NCBI GenBank assembly: GCA_038373885.1 | Contig: JAWZYV010017516.1 | Location: 434,001-498,000, forward strand | DNA length: 64,000 nt | DNA from: Cheiracanthium punctorium | Lineage: Eukaryota; Arthropoda; Arachnida; Araneae; Cheiracanthiidae | Reading direction: 5' to 3' | Shown here: positions 45,431 to 57,469 of the stretch, piece after piece | Layout: each line of letters begins with the position of its first letter | Numbering within the stretch: the stretch's first letter is position 1 | Position numbers and translations under genes: made by a program | Notes under the pieces: generated by a model | Told to the model about the DNA's origin: nothing | Databases searched by the model: none | The model's input: only the letters and a program-made list of their open reading frames with translations

Positions 45431-46739
45431 TACTTTCAAACCATGAATTGCACATAAAGTCAGAATTTTTAGCTTTTTGCTCATATGGCATTCGAAAGGT
45501 AGGTTTTAATCTGTAGCAGATGTCTTGTAGTGTTTTCTCCAAAAACGGAGTTAAATGGAGATTGCGACTTCAGATGTCAATTTAAATATGTATGGTAAAG
45601 TTAGAAACACACATACTTTCTTTTTCAGCCTGAATGGATGACTATTTTTCTTAGCTAGGGGTAAGGGTTTTTTGAAAAATATGATGATAACTTTTTATAT
45701 GAGGGTTCTTGAAAAATTTAGAAAGGAGCCTTGAAATCTTTGAAATGTTTTTGAATTTTTACTAGCAATTTTGATGGATGCCCTGTTTTGGTTTTTGTCA
45801 ACTCCGTTTTCTTTTCAAAGCTACAATCAATCGTTCATCATATATCTAATCTTTTTTTTTAATTGTGCTATAAAAACAAATGCACTATATGCCTTGTTAT
45901 ATAATGCATGAAGTTTTTTAACTTATTTTATTCATTCCTCCTTAAACGAAGCTAAATGGCATATATTTACTTCTTAACTACAAAATCTTGCAAAAATGCT
46001 ATTATTTTGGCAACTTAAATTTAAAAAATTGGCTACTAAACTGGTGAGTTTTTTACGTCCATGAGGCTACTGATGATACTTACAATTTTTGCCTCCTGAC
46101 ACTGTTGGTGGACACCCTGCTAATGAGATGGCATTTAATTTAAACTTTGCCGTCTAACTTCGGTGCTTAGAATTGTTTGAAAACATAATGGAAAATAATC
46201 AATATCAAAGCAAGAACACTAATAAAATGAATAAAATCGAACAAAGAATGTGAAGTAAAATTAAGCTGAGTTGTTGCCAAATGCGAATATGCATATTTTT
46301 TAATGCTAAAAAATATTCAGATCATAGAGTAAAATAGATACCTGTAGGTAAAGGTTTAGCGCTGGTGAAGATTGAAGGAGGTAGAAAATGGGAGGAGTTA
46401 TTTCTTATATGGCATACAGAGTTACTTGATGTGATGCCCGATCAAAGTACTGTTTTCTGTTCCTAAAAAATGTACTATTTGTAAACACCCTGATGGTTTT
46501 TTGCCATGCAAGACTTTTTTTATAGATACGGTAAAAGATCATGGATTATTTTTTTTTCTTAACCAAATTTAAGGTTTTTTTTATATATTTTTTTATTTTG
46601 ATTGAATAACAGCTGTAACTTTGGAACTACTTACAAGCCACCACCCAGTTATTGGCTGTTTCCAAAAAAGTAAAAATTTTGTTTAATGCCATGACTCTTA
46701 CCAGAATCAAAATTGGCGCTTTACGAGGATCCTTCAAGA
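45431..46739. other. Intron 3; diverged repeat debris
   Basis: A block at about 45950-46120 (GAGGCTACTGATGATAC, then TTTTTGCCTCCTGACA) recurs in diverged form at about 54180-54320. No gene evidence. Confidence 0.35.
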
Positions 46740-47243
46740 AATAGTTTCATCCAGAATATTTCGGTATCTTCTGCCACACCTATAAATACAGGCATGACAG
46801 ATCTCAGGTATCAGTTGTCATTGAGATTCCGATGAGTTAGTATGTTTCATTGCTCTGTCAATTGTGTTATATTTTGCTTGCTTTTTAAAGCCTTATTATT
46901 AAGTGCTGTGTGTAAATTCTTCTTTGCTGAGTCTTGAGGAACTGTTTATGATTTCCCTCTGAGGGACTGTTTACGGTTTCCACTGAATTTGTACCTGTGT
47001 AAGTGCTTTATTTTGTGTGAGAGAAATACAGTATTTGTGAACACTTCTGTACTTAGTGGACTGTTATAAGCATTTTACTGGCTTATTGTGCTTGGGAATT
47101 TTGTTCAGCTGATTGTTCAATGGAATTCTAGAAGCAATAAAGTTCGTGTTCCATCCTGACGAGTGGACTTTTTACCAGAACTTTCTACACCAACTGGACT
47201 TTAGAACAATGAATCCAGGAATCAAGCAGAGCTTTCCTCAACA
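46740..47243 (+). mobile_element. Diverged partial LTR related to 7201-8089
   Basis: From about 46890 the sequence follows the 3' two thirds of the LTR at 7201-8089: AAGTGCTGTGTGTA, GAGAAATACAG, GCAATAAAGTT, CATCCTGACGAGTGGAC and a CTCAACA end. The 5' part is lost or unrecognisable and no target duplication is seen. Confidence 0.6.
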
Positions 47244-47996
47244 ATAGGCAGAATTTTTTTTTCTAGAAAACTCATTCTGATCACTTTTTTTTTCTTTGGT
47301 AGTGGTTGCAGGGGAAGGGACTGTTGATAAACTTTACAAGTGGTGTACAGATATTAAGAAATTTATTAGCTTTGTAATTATAGTTGATATTTTAAAGTTA
47401 AAATTTTTTGGGCTTTTTCAAAATTCGCGATCAGTTCTTTGGCAGTCTCCTACTTGGCAAGCTCCCATATGTTCTTTATGGGGTAATTCCCCAACCATTT
47501 ATGCACTTAATATGCTCATGAAGACACATTGTTAACACTTATCATAAACAATCAGATGAATTTAAAACAACAACCAGAAACATTATATGCTTGAAAAATT
47601 CCTTTAATCTAGATAAAACAAGAATTTGAGTAGTGTTCCTAATAATTTGGTCACCTACTGTAAATTAGAAATTATTTAATTCTGTTGGATGACTGCCATT
47701 TTTGATTCATTAGCTCCATATTCACTCTATGGGGAAAGTTTTTCTCCCTCCACACTGGTATATTTTCAACATTTTAATAAAATTAGTATAGCTTGTTCAG
47801 CAAACAACAGGTAGAAATCTTTCTATTTTTTAAAGATATTGAATTTAAAAAATATTTTCCACTATTTATATCTGTCAGGGTTCGTTCGGATCTGGGATTT
47901 TCTAAAATTCTGAACTTTTGAAATATTATCCTAAAATGGTCTCTTATTCTAAAAGTGGTCCTGTTTGTTATTAAATGTGGAAGTAAGTTCTTTTGA
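47244..47996. other. Intron 3; no recognised element
   Basis: AT-rich; one 79-codon frame at 47296-47535 has no recognised domain. Confidence 0.3.
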
Positions 47997-49920
47997 GTAC
48001 CATATTTACCCGCATATAAGTAGAGAAATTTTGGACAAAAAGAGGCTTTAATATTGGAGTGTCGACTTATATGAGGGTCCTTAATTTTTAATTATTTTTT
48101 TTTTAAATCAGAAGTCAAAAATGCTCTTTTATAAGAAAAATGTTCTCTTCCCGCATTCCATAACATAATGACGTCTTTTCAGGTTGATTTCCATGCCAGG
48201 AAGAATCTAGGGATACAAAGATTGAAAACGTGTATTATGTTGTTGTTGTTTGATTACGGCCAATTAGCTACGTGTGGGCTCTAGGCCGAAGAGTAGGGTG
48301 CCCTCCATAACTGTCTTTCTAAGTGGTCCTAACCCAATACATGTACATAAGGAGCCGATAACGACGAAGGATCTTGAATCAGTTTAACTTTGTATATTAG
48401 TATTTTACCATATCATACTATCAGTAGAATCATATTATTATTATTCATTATTATTAGTTTAATTTTGTATACTACTTTTGTATATTATTGTATATTTAGT
48501 ACTTTTTTTTTTTTACTGATGAATAGATGTATTTAAAAATCTAACAAGGAGAGGCTCAGACGTTGGGGTCACAGATTTTGATGAAATGTTGATAGGTTAT
48601 AGGGTACCCATGGTATAGTAAAATGCCAAAAAATTAGCTGCCAACTCTCGTGTATTTTCGAGAAAATTCCATTTAAACATCTGATACATTGTTATATACG
48701 CGTTATTTGGCATTTTGTTTGCTGACGCGGTGGCGTCATGGTTTCGCGCTGTGTTTCTGTTGGAAGTTTGCGGGTTCGTATCCCGCTCAGTCCGCTTTTT
48801 TTTCCCTTAAAAACCCACACAAAATGATTATGTAAGAAAATTAATATGATTTATTCTGTAAAACTGGAGCTATAAATTTGATTGTTCTGCATATATATTT
48901 GATACTAATACTTCTAGACGGAAGTCCTAGCGAGGGTTTCTTAAAAATGGACTCGCTTCTGTCCGTATTTTGCATGTTATTAAGGCAATATTAAATAAAA
49001 AGGTTAAAAATTCCTAGAGTAATGTTTCGAAAGCATTAAAAAAAAAAAAAAATTCTTATTTAACATATAAATAAAATCCTTCCATTTTCTATCTCTATAT
49101 ATAATGCAGCCAGGTTTGGACTAGAAAAATCCCCCCCCCCCCCCCATCCATCTAAAGCTGTTGTGTACTATACATTCATACGTGTGTGGTTTATAGCTTC
49201 ATTCTGCATCTTGAATAAAAACATGTTTTAGCTGCAGTTTTCAGGCGAATATAATTTCTGATTTGCACGAAGACTTTTTATTAAGCTATGTGATAAAAAT
49301 GTGACAGACGATTTTTCGAAAGCCGTTACTATAGAAACTCTATCGAAAAGTGATGATTAGCATCGAAGATACTTTAAATTCTTTAAACGAACAGAAGCGA
49401 GTCCATTTTTAAGAAACCCTCGCTAGCACTTCCGTCTAGAAGTATTAGTATCAAATATATATGCAGAACAATCAAATTTATAACTCCAGTTTTACAGAAT
49501 AAATCATATTAATTTTCTTACATAATCGTTTTATGTGGATTTTTAAGGGAAAAAAAAGCGGACTGAGCGGGATACGAACCCGCAAACTTCCAACAGAAAC
49601 GCAGCGCGAAACCATGACGCCACCGCGTCGGCAAACAAAATACCAAATAACGCGTATATAACAATGTATCAGATGTTTAAATGGAATTTTCTTGAAAATA
49701 CACGAGAGTTGGCAGCTAATTTTTTGGCATTTTACTATACCATGGGTACCCTATAACCTATCAACATTTCATCAAAATCAGTGACCCCAACGTCTGAGCC
49801 TCTCCTTGTAAGTTTCTTGATCGGGAAAGTGGTGGGTCGACTTATATGTGGGATTTAAAAAAATTCAATTTTTTTATCAAGAAAGTGGGGGGTCGACTTA
49901 TACGCGGGTAAATACGGTAC
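47997..49920. mobile_element. Terminal-inverted-repeat element, ATTTACCCGC type, with a nested inverted repeat
   Basis: GTACCATATTTACCCGCATA (47997) is mirrored at 49920 (inverted: GTACCGTATTTACCCGCG). Subterminal GTCGACTTATA words occur on both sides. The interior is largely occupied by the long inverted repeat at 48546-49807. Class unknown; no ORF. Confidence 0.6.
48546..49807. repeat. Long inverted repeat, about 417-bp arms, with tRNA-like promoters
   Basis: The left arm (48546-48962) and right arm (49391-49807) are near-identical inverted copies around a 428-bp spacer. Each arm holds a tRNA-like block: TGGCGTCATGGTTTCGCGC as A-box-like and TGCGGGTTCGTATCCCGC as B box (about 48730-48800 plus; about 49560-49630 minus). 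A transcript crossing it would form a long hairpin. It could be two SINE copies in opposite orientation, or one foldback transposon. Confidence 0.8.
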
Positions 49921-50499
49921 CTCAAATGGTAGGACATTTTTTCAAATATTTAGGATTTTACCAAATTAGGGATCCACACAACTTTATCTGTCATTACCAG
50001 GATTTAAAAAAAATTACCTGAAGCTTGAACTCATAATATTAAATGTTTATGCACAAAGAGAAAAGATTTCTACCTAGACAATTGTCTGCTTAACACGTTA
50101 CTCTAATTAAAGAAGAAATAATTAAAAGTATACTATTGCATGTAAAGAGAGAAAAGTTCTCCCTTTGCCCTATTTGTTTAACATGGGTCTAGTGAATTCA
50201 AAATTGCGGCTATCCAATGACTTTAAGACAGGGTGGTCACATATTAGACAGCAAACTTCAAAAGAAACTCCAAAAAATAAAAAAATGTCACAGAACACTG
50301 AGCCATTTCTTATGCAAAAATAATATTTTGCAGTGTTAACTGCTAGTGGCATTTTGTGACTTGTTTCACTAATGAAGCCAGAAAGAATAATGGAGGTTCA
50401 AAATTGGAAAATGAAAATACATGGAGCACCCTAACTGCCATGCACACAGTATATAAGTATTGAGAGCTCTGTTTCTTTATATTGTGATTCTTTTCACAG

Positions 50500-50659
50500 G
50501 GTGCTGATGAGTTTGTTGCAAAAGTGAATATTGAAGTTCAGCATGCAAAAGAGACAGTGATTGCTGCAGTTGAGAGGAATGGAGGTGTTATAACCAATGC
50601 TTATTTTGACATTGACAGCGTTATCGCCTTAATGAATCCTGAAACATTTTTTCGTACAG
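50500..50659 (+). CDS. MRPL15: MRPL15 exon 4
   Basis: Acceptor TTTTCACAG, donor CAG|GTAAGT. Phase 0 in, phase 1 out. It encodes GADEFVAKVNIEVQHAKETV then IAAVERNGGVITNAYFDIDS, matching the GAD.F.AKVNIEVQ...AIAAIEKNGGVVTTAFYD block of MRPL15, and ends MNPETFFRT before the Gly completed in exon 5. This is the core L15 fold (strand-helix region that contacts 16S-like mitochondrial rRNA). Confidence 0.95.
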
Positions 50660-51898
50660 GTAAGTATGTTTTGTCATTTGAATGTTGTGTTTGAAAGGAA
50701 CTGCATAGTGTTGTAATAGGAGCATTGTTTGTATAAAAGAAACAAAAACTTTTTATAAAAAACACGCATAAAATGATACTTATGGGAGGTATGATCATTT
50801 TGAAAAGTTTTTTAATCTTCTTCAGCCGACCCACACTGTTTCAGGAAACAGTCGGAACTAAAAGATTCCAACTGAAGACTGAAAATTTTTGGATGAAACA
50901 ATTTCACCTCCCCATAAGTATAATTTTATGTGTGTTTTTATTTATTTTATCTTTTAACACCAGTATTTTGAGTGTATTTTTTATTATTTGCATAGTTAAA
51001 TAATAAAGTTCAAAGTGGGGTGTAAGGGTTACAATTATATCTATCTAATTAATGAAATTATTCTGATATAGTATAATGAAATTTTTGCATGCTAGTTGAT
51101 AATACCCAATAGTAGGCTTTTTAATTCCTAATGTAAGTAGTGAAATATTTTCTTGGATAAAACTCAGTATTGCCTTTTATTAGCAGTTACTGTTATTACC
51201 AGATTGCCTATGATATAGAAATGCATATTCAAGCTGTTGTTCATATAAATTTATGTAAAAGCCCATACATTTGCTTTAAATGCATAGTTTTGTCTTTTAC
51301 TTAAAAATATTTTCAGCCTTGTACCTCTTTATCTCAACTTTTTTGTAGCATTGAAAAAAAAAAAATTTTTTTTTGTGTGTGTGTGTGTAAGGGGAGGGGG
51401 ATTAATGCCCTTGTTTTGAAAAATTTATTGAAATGGGTTTTTAAGAAAAACCAATGTTATTTGAATAAGGCATGTACATGGCATGTAACACTATGGAAGT
51501 GACTGCTATGTAATTATATTGCCTACACTTGTTTCATTTCCTTATGTATTATTTTTATCTTCCTACAATTTTTTTTAAATTTCTCTTTTTTTCTCTCTAA
51601 GCTTTATCAGCTATGAGGCTTATTTTTAGAATCCTCCATAAGGATGTATTCATCAAGCATTAAACCCTTGAGTTAACTCAGCAGAATGAATTACTTCAAA
51701 GTTGGTGGGGAAAATGTTATTCACTGTGCCAAATATCGAGGCAGCCATTAGGTTACCTTATTTACTGAGTTAAGGCATTTGCTGAATACAACTGTAAAGT
51801 TGTCTATTTGCATTTCACTGCTATCCTTGGAACATAACAGTGTTTTGGTCATCATGATAGATTTTTGTATTTATTAAAAGTGTTATGTATGCAAGAGA
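50660..51898. other. Intron 4, first part; no recognised element
   Basis: AT-rich with a short (TG)n at about 51374-51388. Short frames only. Confidence 0.3.
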
Positions 51899-51969
51899 AC
51901 TGGAAAATATTATAAAAGATAGGAAAATATTATAAAAGATTAAAGACTGGAAAATATTATAAAAGATTA
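51899..51969. repeat. Short tandem repeat, GGAAAATATTATAAAAGAT
   Basis: Three copies of a 19-bp word with small spacers (first two adjacent, third after TAAAGACT), directly left of the palindrome at 51977. Confidence 0.85.
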
Positions 51970-51976
51970 GATTTTT

Positions 51977-52020
51977 TTTACGACAGCTGGCTGTGCGCGA
52001 GCACAGCCAGCTGTCGTAAA
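51977..52020. repeat. Perfect 20-bp-arm hairpin
   Basis: The arms TTTACGACAGCTGGCTGTGC and GCACAGCCAGCTGTCGTAAA are perfect complements around the loop GCGA. The same core forms the centre of the piggyBac-type palindrome at 52362-52871 and the broken ends of the half-elements near 8928 and 17304. Confidence 0.95.
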
Positions 52021-52352
52021 ATTTGCTTTTTGGGTTTTCCCACAATCAAAAGTAGCTGCCAACATCCTCTCTGAATTTCCTTTTACGTGTGACTCCATCA
52101 CATCAGTGCGCTGCTCCAATAGTAAAATCATCTTAGACATATCTCTTCTCCAAGCCACAAGATTTGTACGTAATGTGTAGAGCGACTGGTTTGGAATGTG
52201 GTTTTTGCTTACATATTCAAAAAAATTTTAGGATGGGGAACCAGGACCGGTCCCATATAGAGAGTTGTGTGGTCACTTCTAGAGCATCTTTTAACATTAA
52301 GTAAATAGGGTAAAAAATCAGTGCCCTAAGAAATGGGTTGTTGGAGGAGGAG
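52021..52352 (-). pseudogene. Tigger 5' fragment with transposase start
   Basis: On the minus strand an open frame reads MSKMILLLEQRTDVMESHVK then FDCGKTQKANF, the N-terminal helix-turn-helix pattern of Tigger transposases (LxxEQRxxV...GKSxxxxAxxFxxGKTQ). The upstream part (52160-52352) matches 21150-21400 closely. The gene stops at the hairpin at 51977-52020, and its outer end was cut by the piggyBac-type insertion at 52362. Confidence 0.72.
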
Positions 52353-52361
52353 GTCGCTTAA

Positions 52362-52871
52362 CCCTTTGAGGCGCAACCCTTACCCAATGCTGAAAAAAGG
52401 GCAGCCGTTGCCATCTCTTGTTTTAACTACCAGCAAGATGGTGGACGATCGAAACGTTCATCGTGTGCCGCAGATCTAGAGACCCTTTTTTGACGCAGCT
52501 ATCTGTACGCGAGCACAGCCAGCTGTCGTCAAAAAAGGGTCTCTAGATCTGTGGCACGTGAATAACGTTTTGATCATCCGCCATCTTGCTGGTAGTTAAG
52601 TCGAGCGATGGCAACGACTGTCCGTTTTTCAGCATTGGGCAATCTATCCAGCTGTTCTTGCCTTCTTCCATTTTTTAGCAGATGTCAGTGCTGCTAAAAA
52701 TAATCGTGACAATTTTTTTAATGTAAAATGGGGCTAAAAAGTAAAGGATTCTCGTGGAGCTATGTCACCCGCAACTATTTTTATAGAAATCAAATCTATT
52801 CTTCGTGACTGGCAACAGTCAAAACGTCAGAGTTGGGTGTCCTCATGGCGAGGACACCATGCGTTAAAGGG
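52362..52871. mobile_element. Palindromic piggyBac-type MITE
   Basis: TTAA at 52358-52361 and 52872-52875 bracket the ends CCCTTTGAGGCG and CATGCGTTAAAGGG. The inner arms (about 52383-52490 and 52530-52640) are long inverted repeats containing CTACCAGCAAGATGG and its complement, meeting at a GCTGGCTGTGC-type hairpin (52493-52533). This is the complete form of which 8577-8956 and 16880-17338 are halves. No ORF. Confidence 0.8.
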
Positions 52872-52875
52872 TTAA

Positions 52876-55431
52876 TCCTCCAATCCAATGCCTTAAGAGT
52901 AAAAATTGACCCCAATTTTTAACTTTCTAACTTAATATTTTTTATGTTACCAATTATTTTTACAAGCTACTGACTACCTAATAGAAGACATGACCCACAA
53001 TTAATTTTTTTGTGCTCCAAAAATATCTATCTCAAGCAAACAAATTGCATCAAAAAAATGTTTTTTTTTTTTTTTTTTCTCTCTCTTCAAAATGTAGTTT
53101 CAGCTGATACGCCCTTGATCTTTTAAACTTTAAATTGAAAACAAGTCTCCTGATTTTTAGAATAAAATCTCTTGATTTTTGCCATTGCCAGTTTGGCAAT
53201 TCTGCATTTGTACGATATGCTTGAATTTTTTTTTAATTAACATTAATTTTAGACTGCTGACCCTTAAAAGAATAAATTTCTCACTTTTTGTATTTGTGCG
53301 ATACCGTTACGTTGTATAAGAGATATGTTTATGTTTTTAACAAGTTTGAGAGGTGTTTATGATTTCTGTTTGTCTGTTCGTTCTGTTATTAACCTGTCCA
53401 GTGTTCTAAAAGCCATACATATACATTGATTTGTGCGAAATTTATGTTATTTCTGTGTACAGTACTATGTACTATGTTAAAAATGGTATAATTAGCACGT
53501 ATAGTTCTTTTACTGGAGAAAAAAAGTCCAGTACATTGCACTCTGTGTGCAGTCATTCTTGAAAATGTATTTTAGAGGTATTCAGTTTTTTGAAAGAAAA
53601 CAAAGTTGGCATATATATTATTAAGGCTTTCAATATAACTCTCCATTAAGAATAGTGTCTGTATTATTAATAGTTCTTCTGCAGGACACTCAAAAAAATT
53701 CCAATACATTACAATCTGTGGCATTTGAGATACACTAATACATTTCTAGCACAAGACAAATGAGTTAAAATTTTTGTAAGTTTCCATCAGTTAAATGACG
53801 GAAAATTTTTTTTAAAGGTCTTTTACAAGGTCTCATAAAACTGCATTTATAATGATAATACAACATCTTATCTCTGAAATCTCGCTGGATTTAAGGGAAG
53901 TACATCACCAAATTTGGCTCAAAAAATTATTATTGTGTTGGGGTTTTATAATCGATGCATTTGGCATGATTTATCTCTCTTGTTTTTTTTCTTTCTTCCT
54001 TTTTTTTTTTTAGCTTAATGTTGCTAGAAAATTTATAATATTACCTGTATTCAAGCAGTGCGTGATGTATGAGAAGTGTAATTGTATACATAACAGAGAA
54101 CAAGAAAGTATAAGAAGCGAATAAAAAGAAAAATTAATTAGCTTATTTAATTTTGTGTTTCTTTTTTTTTATAATGTCAAAATTTTATTTTTTAACTAAA
54201 CTTTGGAGAAAGTGATACTATTTTGGCTACAAAGATTGTTATTTTGGTGACTTTTTATGCTTCTGAGGCTACTAATGATACTATTTTTGCCTCTAGACAG
54301 AGATGGCAATCCTGCATTATTAAACAAAATTCCTGAAATAAATTAATTTTGATTATAAAATTATAAAAAATAGACTAAAAAATAGAAGCTCTTCCCTCCA
54401 AGGATGTAGTCAGAGGGAGGGAAAAGCTAGATTTTGCCTCCTCTCCTCGTAAAGTTTGAGAGAGAATGAAAATAGTCCAGTCTTTATTGCAAGAAAGTAT
54501 GTTTTTTTCCACCTTCTCTTATTTTACTTTTCTACTAAAAAGTATAATTGTGACTTTTTCATTTCATGCCTCTTACACTCATGAAATATTTTTTCTTGCT
54601 GTATTCTGCTCTACTTATGTGTAACTCATATAACTACAGGAATAAATTTTTGTTTAAATATGTATGCAGGGGTTGTGCATACAAGCATTTGACATGTAAA
54701 TTGATATTTAAAAAAAATTGACTCATTTTTTGAAATTGCATGTTATTAACACAAAATTCATGATAATTGTCATTTCACATTGTAATGCTCATCATTGCGC
54801 ATAACGTGTTTGGAAAGCTATTCTGTATGTACGAGTGATAATACTTGCTTGAAGTACCCATCTTCAGGATTCACGTTTAAGATTTGTATGTTTCTAAACA
54901 GTAGCACATGTGAATCTCCTCTTACTAGCTTTGACCTGAATATTTAAGAACAAAACCGTTGACTACATGAGGAAAAAATAAATGAAATAGGGTTTTTTAT
55001 TTATTTATTTATTTTTTTAATGCTATATTTAATTTTTTTTTTAACTTTTTAAATTGACTTGCATTTTCCAAAAATTTACTCTTACTTTTATTGATAGAGA
55101 GTCAGCCTGACTCGCAGATTTTTAAGTCTAGAGCAAGCACTGTGTATATAATTTTACAGCTAAACCAATTTTGATTTAAAAAAGTTGATTTGAAGAAAGC
55201 TATTCAGGTTTAGCTCATTTTTGGTGCTATTGTATAAAAATATCCTTACAGAAACAGGTTTTTGCCAAAGTGACAAAATAATTATTTTACTTTGAAGCTT
55301 TTTGGCCAAGAAAAAAAAAAAAAAAAAAAAGAGATCTTTAATGTGTTTGAAATAGTTGCCACTATTTAGTTTTACTGATGTAGTTTTATTGATGTGGTTT
55401 ATTAATTTTTAAAATTTCATTTTTTGCTTAG
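52876..55431. other. Intron 4, second part; low-copy repeat debris
   Basis: A block at about 53460-53560 (GTACTATGT, TATAGTTCTTT, CCAGTACATTGCACTCTG) is related to 41875-41985 and 53650-53720. A block at 54180-54320 is related to 45950-46120. Several T-runs. No gene evidence. Confidence 0.4.
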
Positions 55432-55598
55432 GTTGGCCAATTCCTCATCGTAAATTGCCACCTGAAGATGCTATTGCATTTTACACAGATCCCAAATCCA
55501 GAGGTTACTTAGCAGATCCAGAAAAAATAGCTGAAGAACGGTATGCTCTGGCTCAAAAATATGGCTATGAGTTTATTGATATCTCAAAAGATCCCATG
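55432..55598 (+). CDS. MRPL15: MRPL15 exon 5
   Basis: Acceptor TTTGCTTAG, donor ATG|GTAAGT. The first two bases complete Gly from exon 4, then 55 codons read WPIPHRKLPPEDAIAFYTDP, then RGYLADPEKIAEERYALAQ and KYGYEFIDISKDPM. This matches the QPIPKRMLPPEELVPYYTD and RGYLADPAKF..A..ELARKYGY blocks of mitochondrial L15. About 45 C-terminal residues remain in relatives (the region with a F-F-G-L-A-P-G-W-V-V pattern). I searched 55600-64000 for it by eye without success, so the last exon is probably outside the window. Confidence 0.95.
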
Positions 55599-55923
55599 GT
55601 AAGTTTTTCTCTACATTAAGATATAATAATATGAAAAGGTTAGCATGTGAGCTTTTCCATTAAAAAGCAGTTTCAAAAATTCATAATTTTATTCCTAATT
55701 TAATTTATATTGCTCTAAGTTATTATATATTTTAACCCTTTCATTCCCAGTGATGTCAATTGGAATTGTAGCGTTTCAGATTTCTTTTGTATTTAAATTG
55801 TGTTTGTGATTCCCTTTTCCTACTATTAATTAATATATTGCATTATACAAGGAAAATACAATTACTAATGTAGGGTAAACTGACCAGCAAATGTAGTGGG
55901 GTATATGGGTTTTCAGTTCACTT

Positions 55924-57469
55924 CCAGGCAGCACAGAAAATTTTCATCAAACTTGCAGTAAGCTTGATTTATCAAGTCAATAAACTTGCATTAAGCTTGT
56001 TTGCGTCTAAGCTTAATGCAAGTCAACATCAAGTGTTCAAGTTTACACTTGCCCAACTTGCTTATTAAGCTTGACATAGCAAGCTTGTTTCAAACTTACT
56101 GCACTCTAAAAAAATCTTCCTTATTTTCCTCTAAAAAATTTTCCTAAATACATGGGGCGCTGGTTGGCAAACTTGTCCCACATATTTTATTTTTCCACAC
56201 ATTTTCCCCTCTATGCTGAAACCTCAAGTTATTTTGAATCTGCTTCCGTCTAGCGTCCGCAACTGGGATCGATCTCAGGACCTAAGGTATGGGAAGCAAG
56301 TGTCCTAACCAGCATGCAAATCTGACTCGAGGGGAAATGACTAAAGTTCTAAGTGACTGTTATGGTTGTCATGGCATTTTTTAGCGAGATTGATCAGTAT
56401 TGCCTGATGCCGATCTACATCTTTTATTTTTCCATGGGATGAATCAAAATTAAAATAATGTTATGTGATTTATAGACTCTACTAATAGGGAAATAAGTAT
56501 AATATAAACTTAAAAGCAGCACTCGTTTTAAAACTTTCAATATCTCAACCCTCATGTTGGGCAATATTGGCCAAAATCGAAACAAACGACTGATTTTCGC
56601 TGCTGTCTGACGAGGTTGGCCAATATTGAGGCGATATTGGCCAAAATTGCTGTGCTACTGGGGTAGATTCAGAGAGAGGTAGGATTTCCATATGCGGAAA
56701 ATTTCAATAAAATAGTTCGTGAGATTTTTTCGCTTGCTATTCTCAAAATTCCATTTTTTAAATTTCAACAGCAATTACGCTCAGATTGCAACAAACTGAG
56801 AAATTAGCATATGCTCTGGTCAAGACAGCAAGAATATAGTACGTCAAGAATATTCCTTTGAAGGCCGTGAGTGAAAAATAACGGCTTTCTGTATTTATTA
56901 CTGTTATATTGGGATGTGCATGCGAGTAACTTGCTATCTACTTAATTTTACTGCCCTTACTGTTAAATGGCATATGCTAGAATACTGTCGTGTTTTACAT
57001 TAGTTTTTACAGTAAAGTTAATGGGTATTTTTTAGAGTGTAAGCCATCTAAAAATGTTCAAAATCTATTTTTTCATACACACCAAAACATACCAAAACAA
57101 ATCAGGATTTTAGAATTGTCTCATGAAATCAATTTTGTAGTATATTTGTATTTTATTTTGAAGAATTTCAATATTTGGAAATTTAAAATCTCTTTTTTTT
57201 TTTAATTTTATGGTCAAGTACATTTATGATTGATGATAAATTATTTATGTGGATTTCTAAATCAAGCAGTAATCAAGTTGTATTCAAGCTTGACAGTTCA
57301 AATGACTTAAATTTGGTGGGAAAATATTTGCTGACTCATTTCTTTGTAATCTCCAAGCTTGCTGCAAGCTTAAAATGAATTGAACTGTCAAGCTTGTATT
57401 AATACGTCAAATTCAAAGAAGCAGATTCAGATTCATGTCAAGCTTGATTTAAGCTTATGTGCTGTCTGG
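55924..57469. mobile_element. CCAGGCAGCACA element with AAGCTTG arrays
   Basis: The ends CCAGGCAGCACA and TGTGCTGTCTGG are inverted repeats with one mismatch. Subterminal arrays of AAGCTTG/CAAGCTT-type words occupy 55945-56100 and 57240-57460. The interior follows the relative at 10560-11672, including the tRNA-like block (minus, about 56240-56330). It carries an extra block at about 56555-56670 with TTGGCCAATATTG and TATTGGCCAAAATTG words ending TGTGCTACTGGGG, which looks like a partial copy of a further family of the same type. Confidence 0.72.
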
